NCBI RefSeq assembly: GCF_900156345.1
Contig: NZ_FTPP01000002.1
Span: 186,001 to 250,000, forward strand
Reading direction: 5' to 3'
Length of the DNA stretch: 64,000 nt
DNA from: Pontibacter indicus
Lineage (GTDB): Bacteria > Bacteroidota > Bacteroidia > Cytophagales > Hymenobacteraceae
Of the stretch, positions 27,841-36,818 are shown in pieces. Numbering within the stretch: position 1 is the first letter of the stretch; every line of letters begins with the position of its first letter. The notes below the pieces were generated by a model. It ran no database searches, was not told where the DNA came from, and saw only the letters and a program-made list of their open reading frames with translations. The translations under genes were made by a program, and so were the position numbers.

Positions 27841-29373
27841 ATGGACAAAAAGGTAATGCTCATGATTCTGGATGGCTGGGGAATCGCCACCAACCCAGAG
27901 GTTTCAGCCATTCACAAGGCACACACGCCCTTCTACGATCACATCATTCAGACGTACCAGCATACCACGCTGCAGGCTTCCGGTGAGGCGGTAGGGCTTC
28001 CGGAAGGGCAGATGGGCAACTCAGAGGTAGGACACATGAATCTCGGTGCCGGCCGTGTGGTGTACCAGGACCTGGTGCGCATCAACAAATCCATTGCGGA
28101 GCGCAAGCTAGCCTCCATGCCGGCCCTGGCAGGCGCCTATTCTTTCGCCAAAGAAAATAAAAAAGATGTGCACCTGATCGGCCTGCTCTCCGACGGTGGC
28201 GTGCATTCGCATATCGAGCACCTTAAGGCACTCTGTACCACCGCCTTCGACTATGGCCTGGACAAGGTATACATCCACGCCTTTATGGATGGCCGCGACA
28301 CAGACCCGAAAGGCGGCGTGAAGTACATCAACGACCTGGAGCAGCACCTCGACAATACCACCGGCACCATTGCCTCGGTGATCGGGCGCTACTATGCCAT
28401 GGACCGCGACAACCGCTGGGAACGCGTGAAACTGGCCTATGACCTGCTGGTGCACGGCAAAGGCACGCCTTCGCAGAACCTCATCAAGTCCGTGCTGGAC
28501 TCTTACAATGCCGGTGTCACCGATGAGTTTATCCAGCCGATTGTAAAAGTAAACAACGAGCAGCAACCGATTGCTACAATCAAGGAGGGCGACGTGGTGA
28601 TCTGCTTCAACTTCCGCACTGACCGAGGCCGCGAGATAACGCAGGCGCTCACCCAGCAGGACTTCCCGGAGCAGCACATGCACAAGCTCAACCTGCGCTA
28701 TACCACCCTCACCAATTACGACGACACCTTTGTAGGTGTAGAGGCTATTTTTGATAAAGACAATCTCAACAATACGCTCGGCGAAGTCGTGGCCAAGGCC
28801 GGTCGCAAGCAGATACGCATTGCAGAGACAGAGAAATACCCGCACGTGACCTTCTTCTTTTCAGGAGGGCGTGAAGTGCCTTTTGATGGCGAGAAGCGCC
28901 TGCTGTGCCCATCGCCTAAGGTGGCCACTTACGACCTGAAGCCCGAGATGAGCGCCTACGACATTCGTGATGCCATTGTGCCCGAGCTGCAACAGCAAAC
29001 CGCCGACTTCATCTGCCTCAACTTTGCTAACCCCGACATGGTGGGTCACACCGGCGTGTTCGAGGCTGCTGTGAAAGCCTGCGAGGCGGTGGACCGTTGC
29101 GCTGAGGCGGTGGTGAATACCGCCCTGGGAAGCAACTACGACGTGATCGTGATAGCCGACCATGGCAACGCCGACTACATGATCAATCCGGACGGTACGC
29201 CCAACACGGCCCATACCACCAACCTGGTACCTTGCATACTGGTGAGCAACGACTATACAGGCACCCTGCGACCAGGCAAGCTCGGCGACATTGCCCCGAC
29301 CATACTGGAGCTGATGGGTATTGCGCAACCGCTTGAGATGACGGGCGAATCACTTCTTCAGAAAGCACAGTAA
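27841..29373 (+). CDS. gpmI: 2,3-bisphosphoglycerate-independent phosphoglycerate mutase
   Basis: A 510-residue glycolytic enzyme of the alkaline-phosphatase superfamily that interconverts 3- and 2-phosphoglycerate using two Mn ions. The first metal site is DGWG (Asp11). The phosphorylated Ser is Ser61 in GQMGNSEVGHMNLG. DGRDTDPKGG and GRYYAMDRDNRWER form the substrate loop. Late metal ligands are in NFANPDMVGHTG and DHGNADYM, followed by HTTNLVPC. Length and motifs are complete. A -7 promoter element abuts the start, suggesting a leaderless mRNA. A lipoprotein gene follows 1 bp after its stop. Confidence 0.97.
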   Translation: MDKKVMLMILDGWGIATNPEVSAIHKAHTPFYDHIIQTYQHTTLQASGEAVGLPEGQMGNSEVGHMNLGAGRVVYQDLVRINKSIAERKLASMPALAGAYSFAKENKKDVHLIGLLSDGGVHSHIEHLKALCTTAFDYGLDKVYIHAFMDGRDTDPKGGVKYINDLEQHLDNTTGTIASVIGRYYAMDRDNRWERVKLAYDLLVHGKGTPSQNLIKSVLDSYNAGVTDEFIQPIVKVNNEQQPIATIKEGDVVICFNFRTDRGREITQALTQQDFPEQHMHKLNLRYTTLTNYDDTFVGVEAIFDKDNLNNTLGEVVAKAGRKQIRIAETEKYPHVTFFFSGGREVPFDGEKRLLCPSPKVATYDLKPEMSAYDIRDAIVPELQQQTADFICLNFANPDMVGHTGVFEAAVKACEAVDRCAEAVVNTALGSNYDVIVIADHGNADYMINPDGTPNTAHTTNLVPCILVSNDYTGTLRPGKLGDIAPTILELMGIAQPLEMTGESLLQKAQ

Positions 29374-29374
29374 G

Positions 29375-29950
29375 TTGAGCAGCTATCGCATCATCGGACT
29401 ATTGGCCCTGCTCGCGGGACTTGCAGCATGCGAGCGGCCAGCGCCACCGGCTTCTACAGGACAGGCAACGATCTTCGACCTGACGGGCTACCTCCAGGAG
29501 CAGACGGCCCGCCTGCAGCAGGAGCAACCGCCGGTACTGAAATCGGTTATCGCGAAAGGGCAGCCGACTGAAACCCTGCAGATGGAGGAGATGGACTGGG
29601 AAAAGGAGCTGGCCATTTTCCACGAGGTGGATTTGAGCCGCCCGGCCCTGCGTGACTTTTACAAGGAAGAGCGCCATACCTTGCCCAACGGCAGTACGGT
29701 CAGCGTTTTCACGAAAGACCCTGAAGCGGCCACCCCCGTTGACCGGCTGCAACTCACCGTGTCGCCTGCTCAGAAGCTGGAGCGCCTCGAAGCGGTGGTG
29801 CTAGAGGAGAATATGCTGTTCTACTCGAAACGAAACATCAGCCTGGATGCGGACGGTGCCTCAGGCAACCTGTCCGGCTACCGGGTGGAGGGCGTGCAGA
29901 AGCTTATTTTCGGGGATTCGCTCCGGTACCGTGTCGACGCTAATCTATAG
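29375..29950 (+). CDS. Lipoprotein of unknown function downstream of gpmI
   Basis: A 191-residue protein. The signal peptide is SSYRIIGLLALLAGLAAC with a consensus lipobox (LAAC). It is followed by a Pro-rich linker and a mixed domain (YLQEQTARLQQEQPPVLKSV, then MDWEKELAIFHEVDLSRPAL). The end is beta-rich (NMLFYSKRNISLDADG, GYRVEGVQKLIFG), and the whole may bind a ligand in the periplasm. The start is TTG at 29375, one base after the gpmI stop; no ATG gives the signal peptide. The overlap-like spacing implies cotranscription and coupled translation with gpmI. Family not recognised. Confidence 0.65.
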   Translation: MSSYRIIGLLALLAGLAACERPAPPASTGQATIFDLTGYLQEQTARLQQEQPPVLKSVIAKGQPTETLQMEEMDWEKELAIFHEVDLSRPALRDFYKEERHTLPNGSTVSVFTKDPEAATPVDRLQLTVSPAQKLERLEAVVLEENMLFYSKRNISLDADGASGNLSGYRVEGVQKLIFGDSLRYRVDANL

Positions 29951-30087
29951 GCAGGTTTTTGCAAGCAATCTCCAGCAGCCTTATTTCTTTCTGAAAGGTT
30001 AAATTGCGTATATTGCTCTACTAAGCCGCTCAGGTCATGTGGGTTATCCATACCTGAACGCCCCTGTTGCCTGTTTGATCTGTGCGT

Positions 30088-31581
30088 ATGCGTGTCTATA
30101 CCTTAGTCCTTTTTCTAGCTTTTGCCTTTGTTCGGTTGTCCTTTGCACAGACGTCGGGGCAGGGCCGTAGCTGCAGCACAGACGCTTACCTGGAAACACT
30201 AAAGCGACAGGACCCGGGCTTTGAGGAGCGAAGCATCAGGACCCAACAGGCAGTGCAGCAGCACATGCGCCAGCGCCCTGCCGGCCAGGCCTTGCAGCAG
30301 GCAACTATCACCATACCAGTGGTGTTTCATGTGGTGTACAGGGCCGGAAGTGAAAACATCAGCGATGCGCAGGTGCTCTCGCAGCTCGCCGTGCTGAACC
30401 AGGACTTTCGCCGCCTGAACGCCGACACTACCAACACGCCAGACTACTTCCAGCCTTTTGCCGCGGACAGCCGCATCGAGTTTTGTCTGGCTGTAGTAGA
30501 TCCGGACGGCAACCCCACGACAGGCATCACCCGCACTCAGACAACCAAAGAGAGCTTCAGTTATTTTTCGGATCAGATTAAGTCCACGGCCAACGGCGGT
30601 GTAGACGCCTGGGACACCAGGCTATACCTGAACATCTGGATCGGCAACCTGGGCACCAGCAGCATTGGCTATGCCTCTTCACCCGACGTCTCGCCTAATC
30701 GCGATGGGGTGGTGCTGCACTACCGCACAGTGGGCGCCGCGCCGCTCAACAACAGCCTCTGGGCATACAACAAAGGCCGCACCGCTACCCACGAGGTAGG
30801 CCACTGGCTGGGCCTGAAGCACATCTGGGGCAACGGCATGACGTGCAACGACTCTGATGACATCGACGACACGCCCAACCAGTTCTCGCAGACGGACGGC
30901 TGCCCAGGCGGAATAGAACTCTCTTGCGACAACGGGCCCTATGGCAACATGTGGCAGAACTACATGGATTACTCTGACGACGCCTGCATGAACCTCTTCA
31001 CCAAGGGCCAGGCTACCTATATGCAAAGTATACTGCAGACGACACGCCGTTACATGTCAGCGTCCTCGGTTTGCACAGGCGAGTTGCGCTCCCGTTTTAG
31101 CACGGCACAGCCGCAGGACACCCTGTTGGCTCCCGGCGACCAGATACAGTTCCTGGGCTCTTTCTCGGGCTTTAAGCCTACACAGTGGCAGTGGGAATTC
31201 GAGGGAGGGACACCTGCCACCTCCACAGCCCAGAACCCAACTGTCCGCTATAGCCGCCCGGGCAGGTATAGCGTCACGCTTACCACTTCTAATGGGAGCT
31301 CAAGCCACACCCTCACCAAAGAGGACTACATTTACGTGACCCCAGACAATGTGAAGGTATACCCGAATCCGGCGAAAGGCTACATCGTGCTGGAACAGGC
31401 AGCCCGTCAGCAGATTCAATCGGTGGAGTTGCTGAACCGCCACGGACAGGTAATGCTGCGCGGGGAAGTAGCGGATAGGGTGATCAGGCTGGATGTGCAG
31501 CACCTGCCGGCTGGCATGTATCTCTTGCGCACGACCAGCACCAACGGCACCGCCGTCACGAAAGTAAGTCTTGTAAGATAG
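30088..31581 (+). CDS. Secreted M43 (pappalysin-type) zinc metalloprotease, T9SS cargo
   Basis: Four hundred and ninety-seven residues from the ATG at 30088. The signal peptide ends near RLSFAQ. The catalytic domain has HEVGHWLGLKH, with zinc ligands His235, His239 and His245 and catalytic Glu236; the NYMDYSDDACM segment holds the Met-turn. Both are typical of M43 proteases. A PKD-like module follows (about 345-420: FLGSFSGFKPTQWQWEFEGG onward). The last ~75 residues (VKVYPNPAKGYIVLE to GTAVTKVSLVR) are a T9SS sorting domain. The propeptide lies between ~25 and ~95. It should act outside the cell on proteins or peptides. Confidence 0.9.
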   Translation: MRVYTLVLFLAFAFVRLSFAQTSGQGRSCSTDAYLETLKRQDPGFEERSIRTQQAVQQHMRQRPAGQALQQATITIPVVFHVVYRAGSENISDAQVLSQLAVLNQDFRRLNADTTNTPDYFQPFAADSRIEFCLAVVDPDGNPTTGITRTQTTKESFSYFSDQIKSTANGGVDAWDTRLYLNIWIGNLGTSSIGYASSPDVSPNRDGVVLHYRTVGAAPLNNSLWAYNKGRTATHEVGHWLGLKHIWGNGMTCNDSDDIDDTPNQFSQTDGCPGGIELSCDNGPYGNMWQNYMDYSDDACMNLFTKGQATYMQSILQTTRRYMSASSVCTGELRSRFSTAQPQDTLLAPGDQIQFLGSFSGFKPTQWQWEFEGGTPATSTAQNPTVRYSRPGRYSVTLTTSNGSSSHTLTKEDYIYVTPDNVKVYPNPAKGYIVLEQAARQQIQSVELLNRHGQVMLRGEVADRVIRLDVQHLPAGMYLLRTTSTNGTAVTKVSLVR

Positions 31582-31591
31582 TTGCTATACC

Positions 31592-32017
31592 TTAGTAGCC
31601 TTCGCCCTGCAACGTAACCACCACCGTGCGTTTGGAGGCATGGTTGCGGTGCTCGCACAGGTATACGCCCTGCCAGGTACCCATATTAAATTCCCCATCT
31701 GAGATCGGCACCATGACAGAACTTCCCAGCAAAGCCGCCTTCAGGTGTGCCGGCATATCGTCGGAGCCTTCCTGGGTGTGTCGGTAATAGGGCGCGTTCT
31801 CAGGCACCATCTGGTTGAAGTGACTCTCAAAGTCTTGCCGCACGGTAGGGTCTGCGTCTTCGTTGATGCACAGGCTGGCCGAGGTATGCTTGATAAAGAT
31901 ATGTGCCAGGCCCACTTTGTAGTTCTCCAGCTCAGGCAGCTGTGCCGTGAGCAAGTCTGTAATCAAATGAAAACCGCGTTTCACGGCCGGCAGGCGTATC
32001 TCTTTCTGAAACCACAT
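31592..32017 (-). CDS. YjbQ/UPF0047 family protein
   Basis: One hundred and forty-one residues, the whole family length. Signature segments are HIFIKHTSASLCINEDADP (about 40-58) and GEFNMGTWQGVYLCEHR (about 109-125), which contain the conserved His, Asp, Gly and Trp positions. YjbQ proteins are small trimeric enzymes; E. coli YjbQ has weak thiamine-phosphate synthase activity and the family is often labelled secondary thiamine-phosphate synthase. The physiological role is unclear. It is convergent with the protease gene (10 bp apart) and is preceded by a 280-bp repeat-rich gap. Confidence 0.9.
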   Translation of the reverse strand: MWFQKEIRLPAVKRGFHLITDLLTAQLPELENYKVGLAHIFIKHTSASLCINEDADPTVRQDFESHFNQMVPENAPYYRHTQEGSDDMPAHLKAALLGSSVMVPISDGEFNMGTWQGVYLCEHRNHASKRTVVVTLQGEGY

Positions 32018-32024
32018 GGGTGTT

Positions 32025-32276
32025 GGATTTTTGAGTTAGTAATGGAGTGAATGAGTGATTGGATTCTGATTTAGTGGCTGAGTGATCTTTGGTAGAGCGA
32101 TTGAACAGTAAATTTTTGTGTGACTTTCTGAATGGCTCGATCGTTATGATTCATACGGAAATACACTACTTGAGTAAACTTAGATAAAATCTCCGTGCTT
32201 CTTCCGTTAATGTCTCATTGATTAAACACGTCCAACCAAAACTCACTCATTCACTCCATCACTAATTCAAAAATCA
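32025..32276. repeat. 34-bp imperfect inverted repeat spanning an intergenic gap
   Basis: Arm 32025-32058 (contains GAGTTAGTAATGGAGTGAAT) and arm 32243-32276 match in inverted orientation at 31 of 34 positions. The 184 bp between encode nothing visible. A partial third copy of the word (CGCTCATTCACTAACTCAGT) follows at 32282-32301, overlapping the end of the next gene. The arms are built from the short word ACTCATTCACT, so simple-sequence growth is possible. No flanking target duplication is evident. Confidence 0.7.
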
Positions 32277-32296
32277 GAAATCGCTCATTCACTAAC

Positions 32297-33667
32297 TCAG
32301 TCAATACCTCGCTCAAAAGCTCCGATGTCGGGTTTGGTGGAGTTGCGGTTTATACCTTTGAGGTCCTTGTTTATACCTAGGAGGGGTATAGCCGCGCTGG
32401 AGGCAGGGGAAAGGGTGTCGAGGCTGAAGTCCTGCTTGCGAATATCCTTGAACTTGGGGTCGATGTTGAGCAGGTTGCCGTTTATGTTGAGCGTGCTTTT
32501 GTAGGCATCTGTGCGCAGGATATTGTGTGCCACCTCTGCCGTCAGATCTCCTTCCAATAGCACCTCATTTATGTAGTTAGAGCCCTCGCTGTATACGATG
32601 CTGTTCACCAGCCGCAGTTGTGTAGGCTGGTCGCGGATATCAGTGCCAGGTATAAAATCGGCGACTACGAAAGCGGGTGTCTCGCGCTGCAACTGGTTCT
32701 GGTAGTTGACGATGGTGGAGTAGAGCACTTCATACTTGCCGCCACCCAGGCCGCCGAAGCTGTACTGCCCACAGTTATTGATCAGCGTATTCACCACTTT
32801 CACATCCGACGTGAAGGCCACAATGCCATCCAGAAAAGCATACTGAATCACACAGCCCTCCACCAACGTGCCGCCCTTGCCCGGGTTACCGATCCGGAGG
32901 CCACGTACTGTATTCCGAATATCGGCATAGCGGATGGTGTTGTTCTGGCTGGCCGTGAGGATGCGTACACCTTCCCATTGGCCGGGCGCATTGGCATAGG
33001 CAGGCTCGCGCCGTATACCTGAAAACGTCACCCGCTCCTCCGGCGTGCCTTTCACCTGCAGCGTCCCGTTTATCAGCAGCACGGCTTTGTTCGTGGCGAA
33101 GATGCGAGCGCCTTTCTCGATGGTGAGGGTGGATCCCTCACGCAGCAGCACCGTGTCGAGCAGCACGTGCGGTTTGCCCGCCGCCCAGGTCGTATTGCCG
33201 ATCACTCCTTTTGGATGGAACACCGCATCCTGCCCATAGGCCACCAGCTTTACGTTCTGCTGGTTTCCGTTTGTCTGAAACAGGATGGAGTCTGCCACCA
33301 GAAAAGGCTGGTTCTGAGCCGTTGGGTTGATGTTCACGCGCACCAAAACGTAGAGGCTATCCTGACCGCGCAGCTCGAGGTTGTTGGCGATCGGAGTTTC
33401 CTGGCCGTTGATAGTCAATTTGTAAGGAGATGTATTGGCACCGCCCAGGCTAATGCTGCTGATGCGCACCGCTTTCTTTTGTGGGTTGTATACCTTCAGT
33501 CGCCGCGTTACGCTGCCCTGCGTCACAAGCACCGTATCGAAGAGCACTGTGTCCGCCGAGAAGCGCAGCACCGCATCTGGGTCGTTGGTCACGACTTCAT
33601 CCTTGGGTTCGCAGCCCACCATCGAGAGCAGGAACAGGAGGGGCAGTATGGCGAGCAGGTATTTCAA
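32297..33667 (-). CDS. Lipoprotein with right-handed beta-helix domain
   Basis: A 456-residue protein. The signal peptide MKYLLAILPLLFLLSMVGC gives lipidated Cys19. Residues ~30-145 form a beta-sandwich with SLGGANTSPYKLTING and LVRVNINPT, like choice-of-anchor or DUF1573-type domains. Residues ~155-400 are a parallel beta-helix (LTIEKGARIFATNKAVLLIN, EGVRILTASQNNTIRYADIR, VEGCVIQYAFLDGIVAFTSD). The ending KPDIGAFERGID is common in such surface lipoproteins. The start is a TTG at 33667; no ATG precedes it before a stop. It probably faces the periplasm or the outside and may bind glycans. No catalytic site is visible. Confidence 0.75.
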   Translation of the reverse strand: MKYLLAILPLLFLLSMVGCEPKDEVVTNDPDAVLRFSADTVLFDTVLVTQGSVTRRLKVYNPQKKAVRISSISLGGANTSPYKLTINGQETPIANNLELRGQDSLYVLVRVNINPTAQNQPFLVADSILFQTNGNQQNVKLVAYGQDAVFHPKGVIGNTTWAAGKPHVLLDTVLLREGSTLTIEKGARIFATNKAVLLINGTLQVKGTPEERVTFSGIRREPAYANAPGQWEGVRILTASQNNTIRYADIRNTVRGLRIGNPGKGGTLVEGCVIQYAFLDGIVAFTSDVKVVNTLINNCGQYSFGGLGGGKYEVLYSTIVNYQNQLQRETPAFVVADFIPGTDIRDQPTQLRLVNSIVYSEGSNYINEVLLEGDLTAEVAHNILRTDAYKSTLNINGNLLNIDPKFKDIRKQDFSLDTLSPASSAAIPLLGINKDLKGINRNSTKPDIGAFERGID

Positions 33668-33710
33668 AGGTGGATGATGGCTAAATGGTTGAATATTTAT
33701 TTACTTCACT

Positions 33711-34274
33711 TTAATGAAGTTGCTTTGGTCTCCATGCATAATCGAACTTCCTAGCCTGTGGACCGATATTTCCAAAATCAATGGTTACTGTATTTCCGTT
33801 TTTGTTATTGCTGAACTGACTGTCAAGCATAAGACAGAAGCCAATGACTAGCTCATGGTTGCTATCGTCGTCAGCTACTATTTTGTAGTTGTCTCCTTCG
33901 AACCACGTTACCATCTCCTTATCCCACCAAGCTATCTGAACATCGTTTTTATACACGGAATGTTTATGCCCTTTGTGCCCGAAGATTTCATACAGGTCGG
34001 CTCCGTCCCGGCATTGGTAGTAAGACTTCCAGAGTGAGACCGTACCAAATTCGATTGTGTCTCCATCCCATAGCGTCACCTTATACTTCGGGCTGAACCA
34101 TGACCACCTCTTTCCCATTGTGAGCTTTGCTCGAGAATTCTGATTGTCAAACAGGTGCAGCTTTGGCATAAAGCCTATCAGCTGGGATGAAGCGAAATAC
34201 GTTTGTTCTCCGTTGATAAATATCCTGTACTTATCTCCGAAAGCGATTTTCTTCTGATTTATGTCAATTACCAT
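33711..34274 (-). CDS. Hypothetical protein, tubby/LURP-one-like fold possible
   Basis: A soluble protein of 187 residues with no signal peptide, rich in aromatic residues and beta strands. Repeating strand pairs such as KYRIFINGEQTYFASSQ, KYKVTLWDGDTIEFGTVS, DLYEIFGHKGHKHSVYKNDV and NYKIVADDDSNHELVIGFCL recall the tubby C-terminal or LURP-one-related fold (seen also in scramblase-like proteins). The link is by pattern only. Its codons are AT-rich compared with prfA next door. It is a single gene between prfA and the beta-helix lipoprotein gene. Function unknown. Confidence 0.5.
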   Translation of the reverse strand: MVIDINQKKIAFGDKYRIFINGEQTYFASSQLIGFMPKLHLFDNQNSRAKLTMGKRWSWFSPKYKVTLWDGDTIEFGTVSLWKSYYQCRDGADLYEIFGHKGHKHSVYKNDVQIAWWDKEMVTWFEGDNYKIVADDDSNHELVIGFCLMLDSQFSNNKNGNTVTIDFGNIGPQARKFDYAWRPKQLH

Positions 34275-34389
34275 CCTTTACTAATTCAAGTACATACCTA
34301 ACTAATATATAGACGGTCGATGCGCCAATGGATAAACTCGTTCATGATACGATCGTCATTTAACGAGTTCACCAAGTTAAAACAAAAAA

Positions 34390-34426
34390 AGGAATGCAGC
34401 GCAGCTTTCGGCTGCACCACATTCCT
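34390..34426 (-). terminator. Intrinsic terminator of prfA
   Basis: AGGAATG and CATTCCT (34390-34396, 34420-34426) enclose an inner stem GCAGC/GCTGC (34401-34405, 34411-34415). A T run follows on the - strand. Confidence 0.82.
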
Positions 34427-34457
34427 AAATATACCTTGGTCAAGAGCGGGTTAGTTG

Positions 34458-35531
34458 TTACGCGGTGGCACCTTCTTTCAGGCGCTCGGCGTTTTCGGCT
34501 ATACGCAGCTCTTCTACGAAGTCTTCAATACCGCCGTCCATTACGTTTGGCAGGTTGTATACCGTGTAGCCAATGCGGTGATCGGTTACGCGGCCCTGTG
34601 GGTAGTTGTAAGTACGGATCTTGTCAGAGCGGTCGCCGCCGCCTACCATGCTCTTACGCTGGGCTCCTTCGGCTTCCTGTTTCTTGGCCAGCTCCACCTC
34701 AAATATACGCGAGCGAAGCACCGCCAACGCCTTGTCGAAGTTCTTCAGCTGCGATTTCTGGTCCTGGCACTGGGCCACGATACCGGTCGGGATGTGTGTC
34801 AGGCGAACAGCAGAATAGGTCGTGTTCACCGACTGACCACCCGGGCCTGAAGAACAGAACAGGTCCTTGCGGATATCGTTCATGTCGAGCTCAATGTCGA
34901 ATTCCTCCGCCTCTGGCAACACTACCACTGAAGCCACTGAGGTATGGATACGGCCCTGCGTTTCGGTGGCCGGTACACGCTGCACACGGTGCACACCCGA
35001 CTCAAACTTGAGCTTGCCATACACGTCCTCACCGGATACGCCCACAATAATTTCTTTATAACCGCCGGATGTACCTTCGGTGGCATCCATCAGTTCCATG
35101 CGCCAGCCCATCTTCTCAGCGAAGCGGCTGTACATGCGGTACAGGTCACCGGCAAAGATAGAGGCCTCGTCACCACCAGCTCCTGCACGGATCTCCATGA
35201 TGATGTCTTTGCTGTCGTTCGGATCTTTCGGGATAAGCAGCTCTTTCAGCGTGTCTTCCATCGCATCGCGCTGTGGAATCAGCTCGTCGAGCTCTTCCTT
35301 GGCCATCTCGCGGAAATCCTCGTCCTTCTCCGTCGCAATCACCTGCTTGGCGTTGTCGATGTTGCTCAGGATGTTGAGGTACTTCTTATACTCTACTACT
35401 ATCTTGTCAAGGTCCTTGTACTCTTTATTCAGCGATTTGAATTTCTTCATATCGCTGGCCACGTCCGGCTGGATAAGCAGCTGGCTTACCTCTTCAAACC
35501 GTTGATTAATGGCTTCTAATTTATCTAACAT
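34458..35531 (-). CDS. prfA: Peptide chain release factor 1
   Basis: A 357-residue release factor that reads UAA and UAG stop codons. The catalytic GGQ is at about residues 231-233 ([20 protein letters not shown]). The tripeptide anticodon is Pro-Ala-Thr in [14 protein letters not shown], which marks RF1 rather than RF2 (SPF). The acidic N-terminal domain 1 and [18 protein letters not shown] are also present. An adjacent prmC gene (methylates the GGQ Gln) is not in the window. A TATCTTTG element at 35562-35555 provides its promoter, giving a ~25-nt leader. Confidence 0.98.
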   Translation of the reverse strand: MLDKLEAINQRFEEVSQLLIQPDVASDMKKFKSLNKEYKDLDKIVVEYKKYLNILSNIDNAKQVIATEKDEDFREMAKEELDELIPQRDAMEDTLKELLIPKDPNDSKDIIMEIRAGAGGDEASIFAGDLYRMYSRFAEKMGWRMELMDATEGTSGGYKEIIVGVSGEDVYGKLKFESGVHRVQRVPATETQGRIHTSVASVVVLPEAEEFDIELDMNDIRKDLFCSSGPGGQSVNTTYSAVRLTHIPTGIVAQCQDQKSQLKNFDKALAVLRSRIFEVELAKKQEAEGAQRKSMVGGGDRSDKIRTYNYPQGRVTDHRIGYTVYNLPNVMDGGIEDFVEELRIAENAERLKEGATA

Positions 35532-35554
35532 CGCTCTGTTATGGTTTTAAGCTG

Positions 35555-35562
35555 CAAAGATA
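35555..35562 (-). promoter_or_regulatory. TAnnTTTG element of prfA
   Basis: TATCTTTG on the - strand, 24 bp upstream of the prfA ATG. It is a full match to the -7 consensus; a -33 element is not clear. Confidence 0.55.
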
Positions 35563-35649
35563 CTAAATTGGCGTTTAAGTAATAAAACATAAGTGTTGGT
35601 TCACCCCGTTAAATTACTTATTTATCCTACTACAAATTTGTGTTAAAAG

Positions 35650-36342
35650 ATGTTCAAAGCCCGTTCTTTGCTCGCTATTATAACCCTTGCGATGGCCTTT
35701 ATAGTTTCAGGCTGTGATGTGAAAGTGAAACCGATAGAAGGCGGGAAGGAGATAGCCCAAGAACTGGAGCGCCACAAGATCAAACGCCTCACCAAACAGG
35801 ACATCCTCAACGCCGCGCAAAAGTACGGCGACTCCATTGTGGTAGTGGCCCAGCAGTTGCACGAAGCACGCATGGCGGAGCACCTGGCGCAGGGCGGTAT
35901 CGCTGTCGCTATACCTTACTGCCAACCCGAAAACTACGAAGAGGTGGAAGCCCTGCAGTATAAGTTCGGCGCCCTGTCGCGCCGTTTCAGCGAGCAGCCG
36001 CGCAACCCGCAAAACCAGGCCAAGGGCAGTACAGCTCAGGCACTGACCAGGTATAGTAGTGGCCAGGAGAAAGGGGCTATGGTGGAGGAACTGAACCAGA
36101 ACGAGATACGCTATACCTCCCCGATCTACCTGCGCAACGAGACCTGCCTCAGCTGCCACGGCACAGTGGGCCAGGAGGTAAGTGAAACCGATTATACCCT
36201 GATCAAAGCGAAGTACCCGCAGGACCAGGCCACTGGCTACAAAAGTGGCGACCTGATGGGGGTATGGGAGCTTACGTTCGACAAGATGGACCTTGTAGCT
36301 TTCCTCAACGACCAGCCCAAGAAAAGCCGCCGCCCGCGCTAA
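35650..36342 (+). CDS. Haem-binding lipoprotein (DUF3365/Tll0287-like)
   Basis: A 230-residue protein. The lipobox is AFIVSGC (Cys22). The domain fits the DUF3365/Tll0287-like family, with helices around QDILNAAQKYGDSIVVVAQQ. A single c-type haem motif CLSCH (CXXCH) lies at about residue 164 in YLRNETCLSCHGTVG. It should be exported, lipidated and haem-loaded by the cytochrome c maturation system. It may act as a redox or NO/O2-sensing protein. The thioredoxin gene lies downstream, but with its own promoter. Alternative family names are possible; the CXXCH motif is certain. Confidence 0.8.
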   Translation: MFKARSLLAIITLAMAFIVSGCDVKVKPIEGGKEIAQELERHKIKRLTKQDILNAAQKYGDSIVVVAQQLHEARMAEHLAQGGIAVAIPYCQPENYEEVEALQYKFGALSRRFSEQPRNPQNQAKGSTAQALTRYSSGQEKGAMVEELNQNEIRYTSPIYLRNETCLSCHGTVGQEVSETDYTLIKAKYPQDQATGYKSGDLMGVWELTFDKMDLVAFLNDQPKKSRRPR

Positions 36343-36424
36343 ACATTCCGCTGGCAGCTCTGTTTTAGGGCCATACAACCGGTTTAAGGTGACATAAGTC
36401 ACTGCATTTTACGCCTAAAAGGCT

Positions 36425-36432
36425 TACCTTTG
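36425..36432 (+). promoter_or_regulatory. TAnnTTTG element of the thioredoxin operon
   Basis: TACCTTTG matches the -7 consensus. A T-rich GCATTTTACG lies at the -33 position. The start would be near 36438, giving a ~57-nt leader before the ATG at 36495. Confidence 0.55.
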
Positions 36433-36494
36433 CACTTGGTTTGATCAGGACTCCTACCTGATCTAATGTTTAAACTTTAAAAGATAGATATACT

Positions 36495-36815
36495 ATGGCT
36501 GTAATTGTTGCAACCGATAACGATTTCGATAACGTACTCAACTCAAACCAAAACGTGGTGGTGAAATACTACGCTGACTGGTGCGGCAGCTGCCGTTTGT
36601 TTGCACCCAAGTTCAAGCGCATGTCCGACGAAGAAGTTTTCGCCAATGTGGCTTTCGTGGACGTGAACGCTGAAACCAGCCCGGAGGCCCGCAAAGCGGC
36701 CAGCGTAACAAACCTGCCTTTCTTCGCTGTGTTCAAAAATGGCAAACTGGTAGACACCGTGGCCGCCAGCAAAGAAGAAGCTGTACGTGATCTGATCAAC
36801 AAACTGACTGCTTAA
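36495..36815 (+). CDS. Thioredoxin-family protein, CGSC active site
   Basis: A cytoplasmic thioredoxin of 106 residues with no signal peptide. The active site is ADWCGSCRLFAPKF (Cys30 and Cys33 by count), using CGSC instead of the classical CGPC. The cis-Pro loop is NLPFFAVFKNG and the C-terminus is DLINKLTA. The Ser-for-Pro change should raise the redox potential or change partners; this is known for other thioredoxins and is inference here. It is cotranscribed with the small gene 3 bp downstream. This pairing is common in Bacteroidota, often with a peroxiredoxin, which is not seen here. Confidence 0.9.
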   Translation: MAVIVATDNDFDNVLNSNQNVVVKYYADWCGSCRLFAPKFKRMSDEEVFANVAFVDVNAETSPEARKAASVTNLPFFAVFKNGKLVDTVAASKEEAVRDLINKLTA

Positions 36816-36818
36816 GAA

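Noticed and set aside
32025..32276. Insertion sequence
   Set aside because: No transposase frame between the arms and no target duplication seen; kept only as an inverted repeat.
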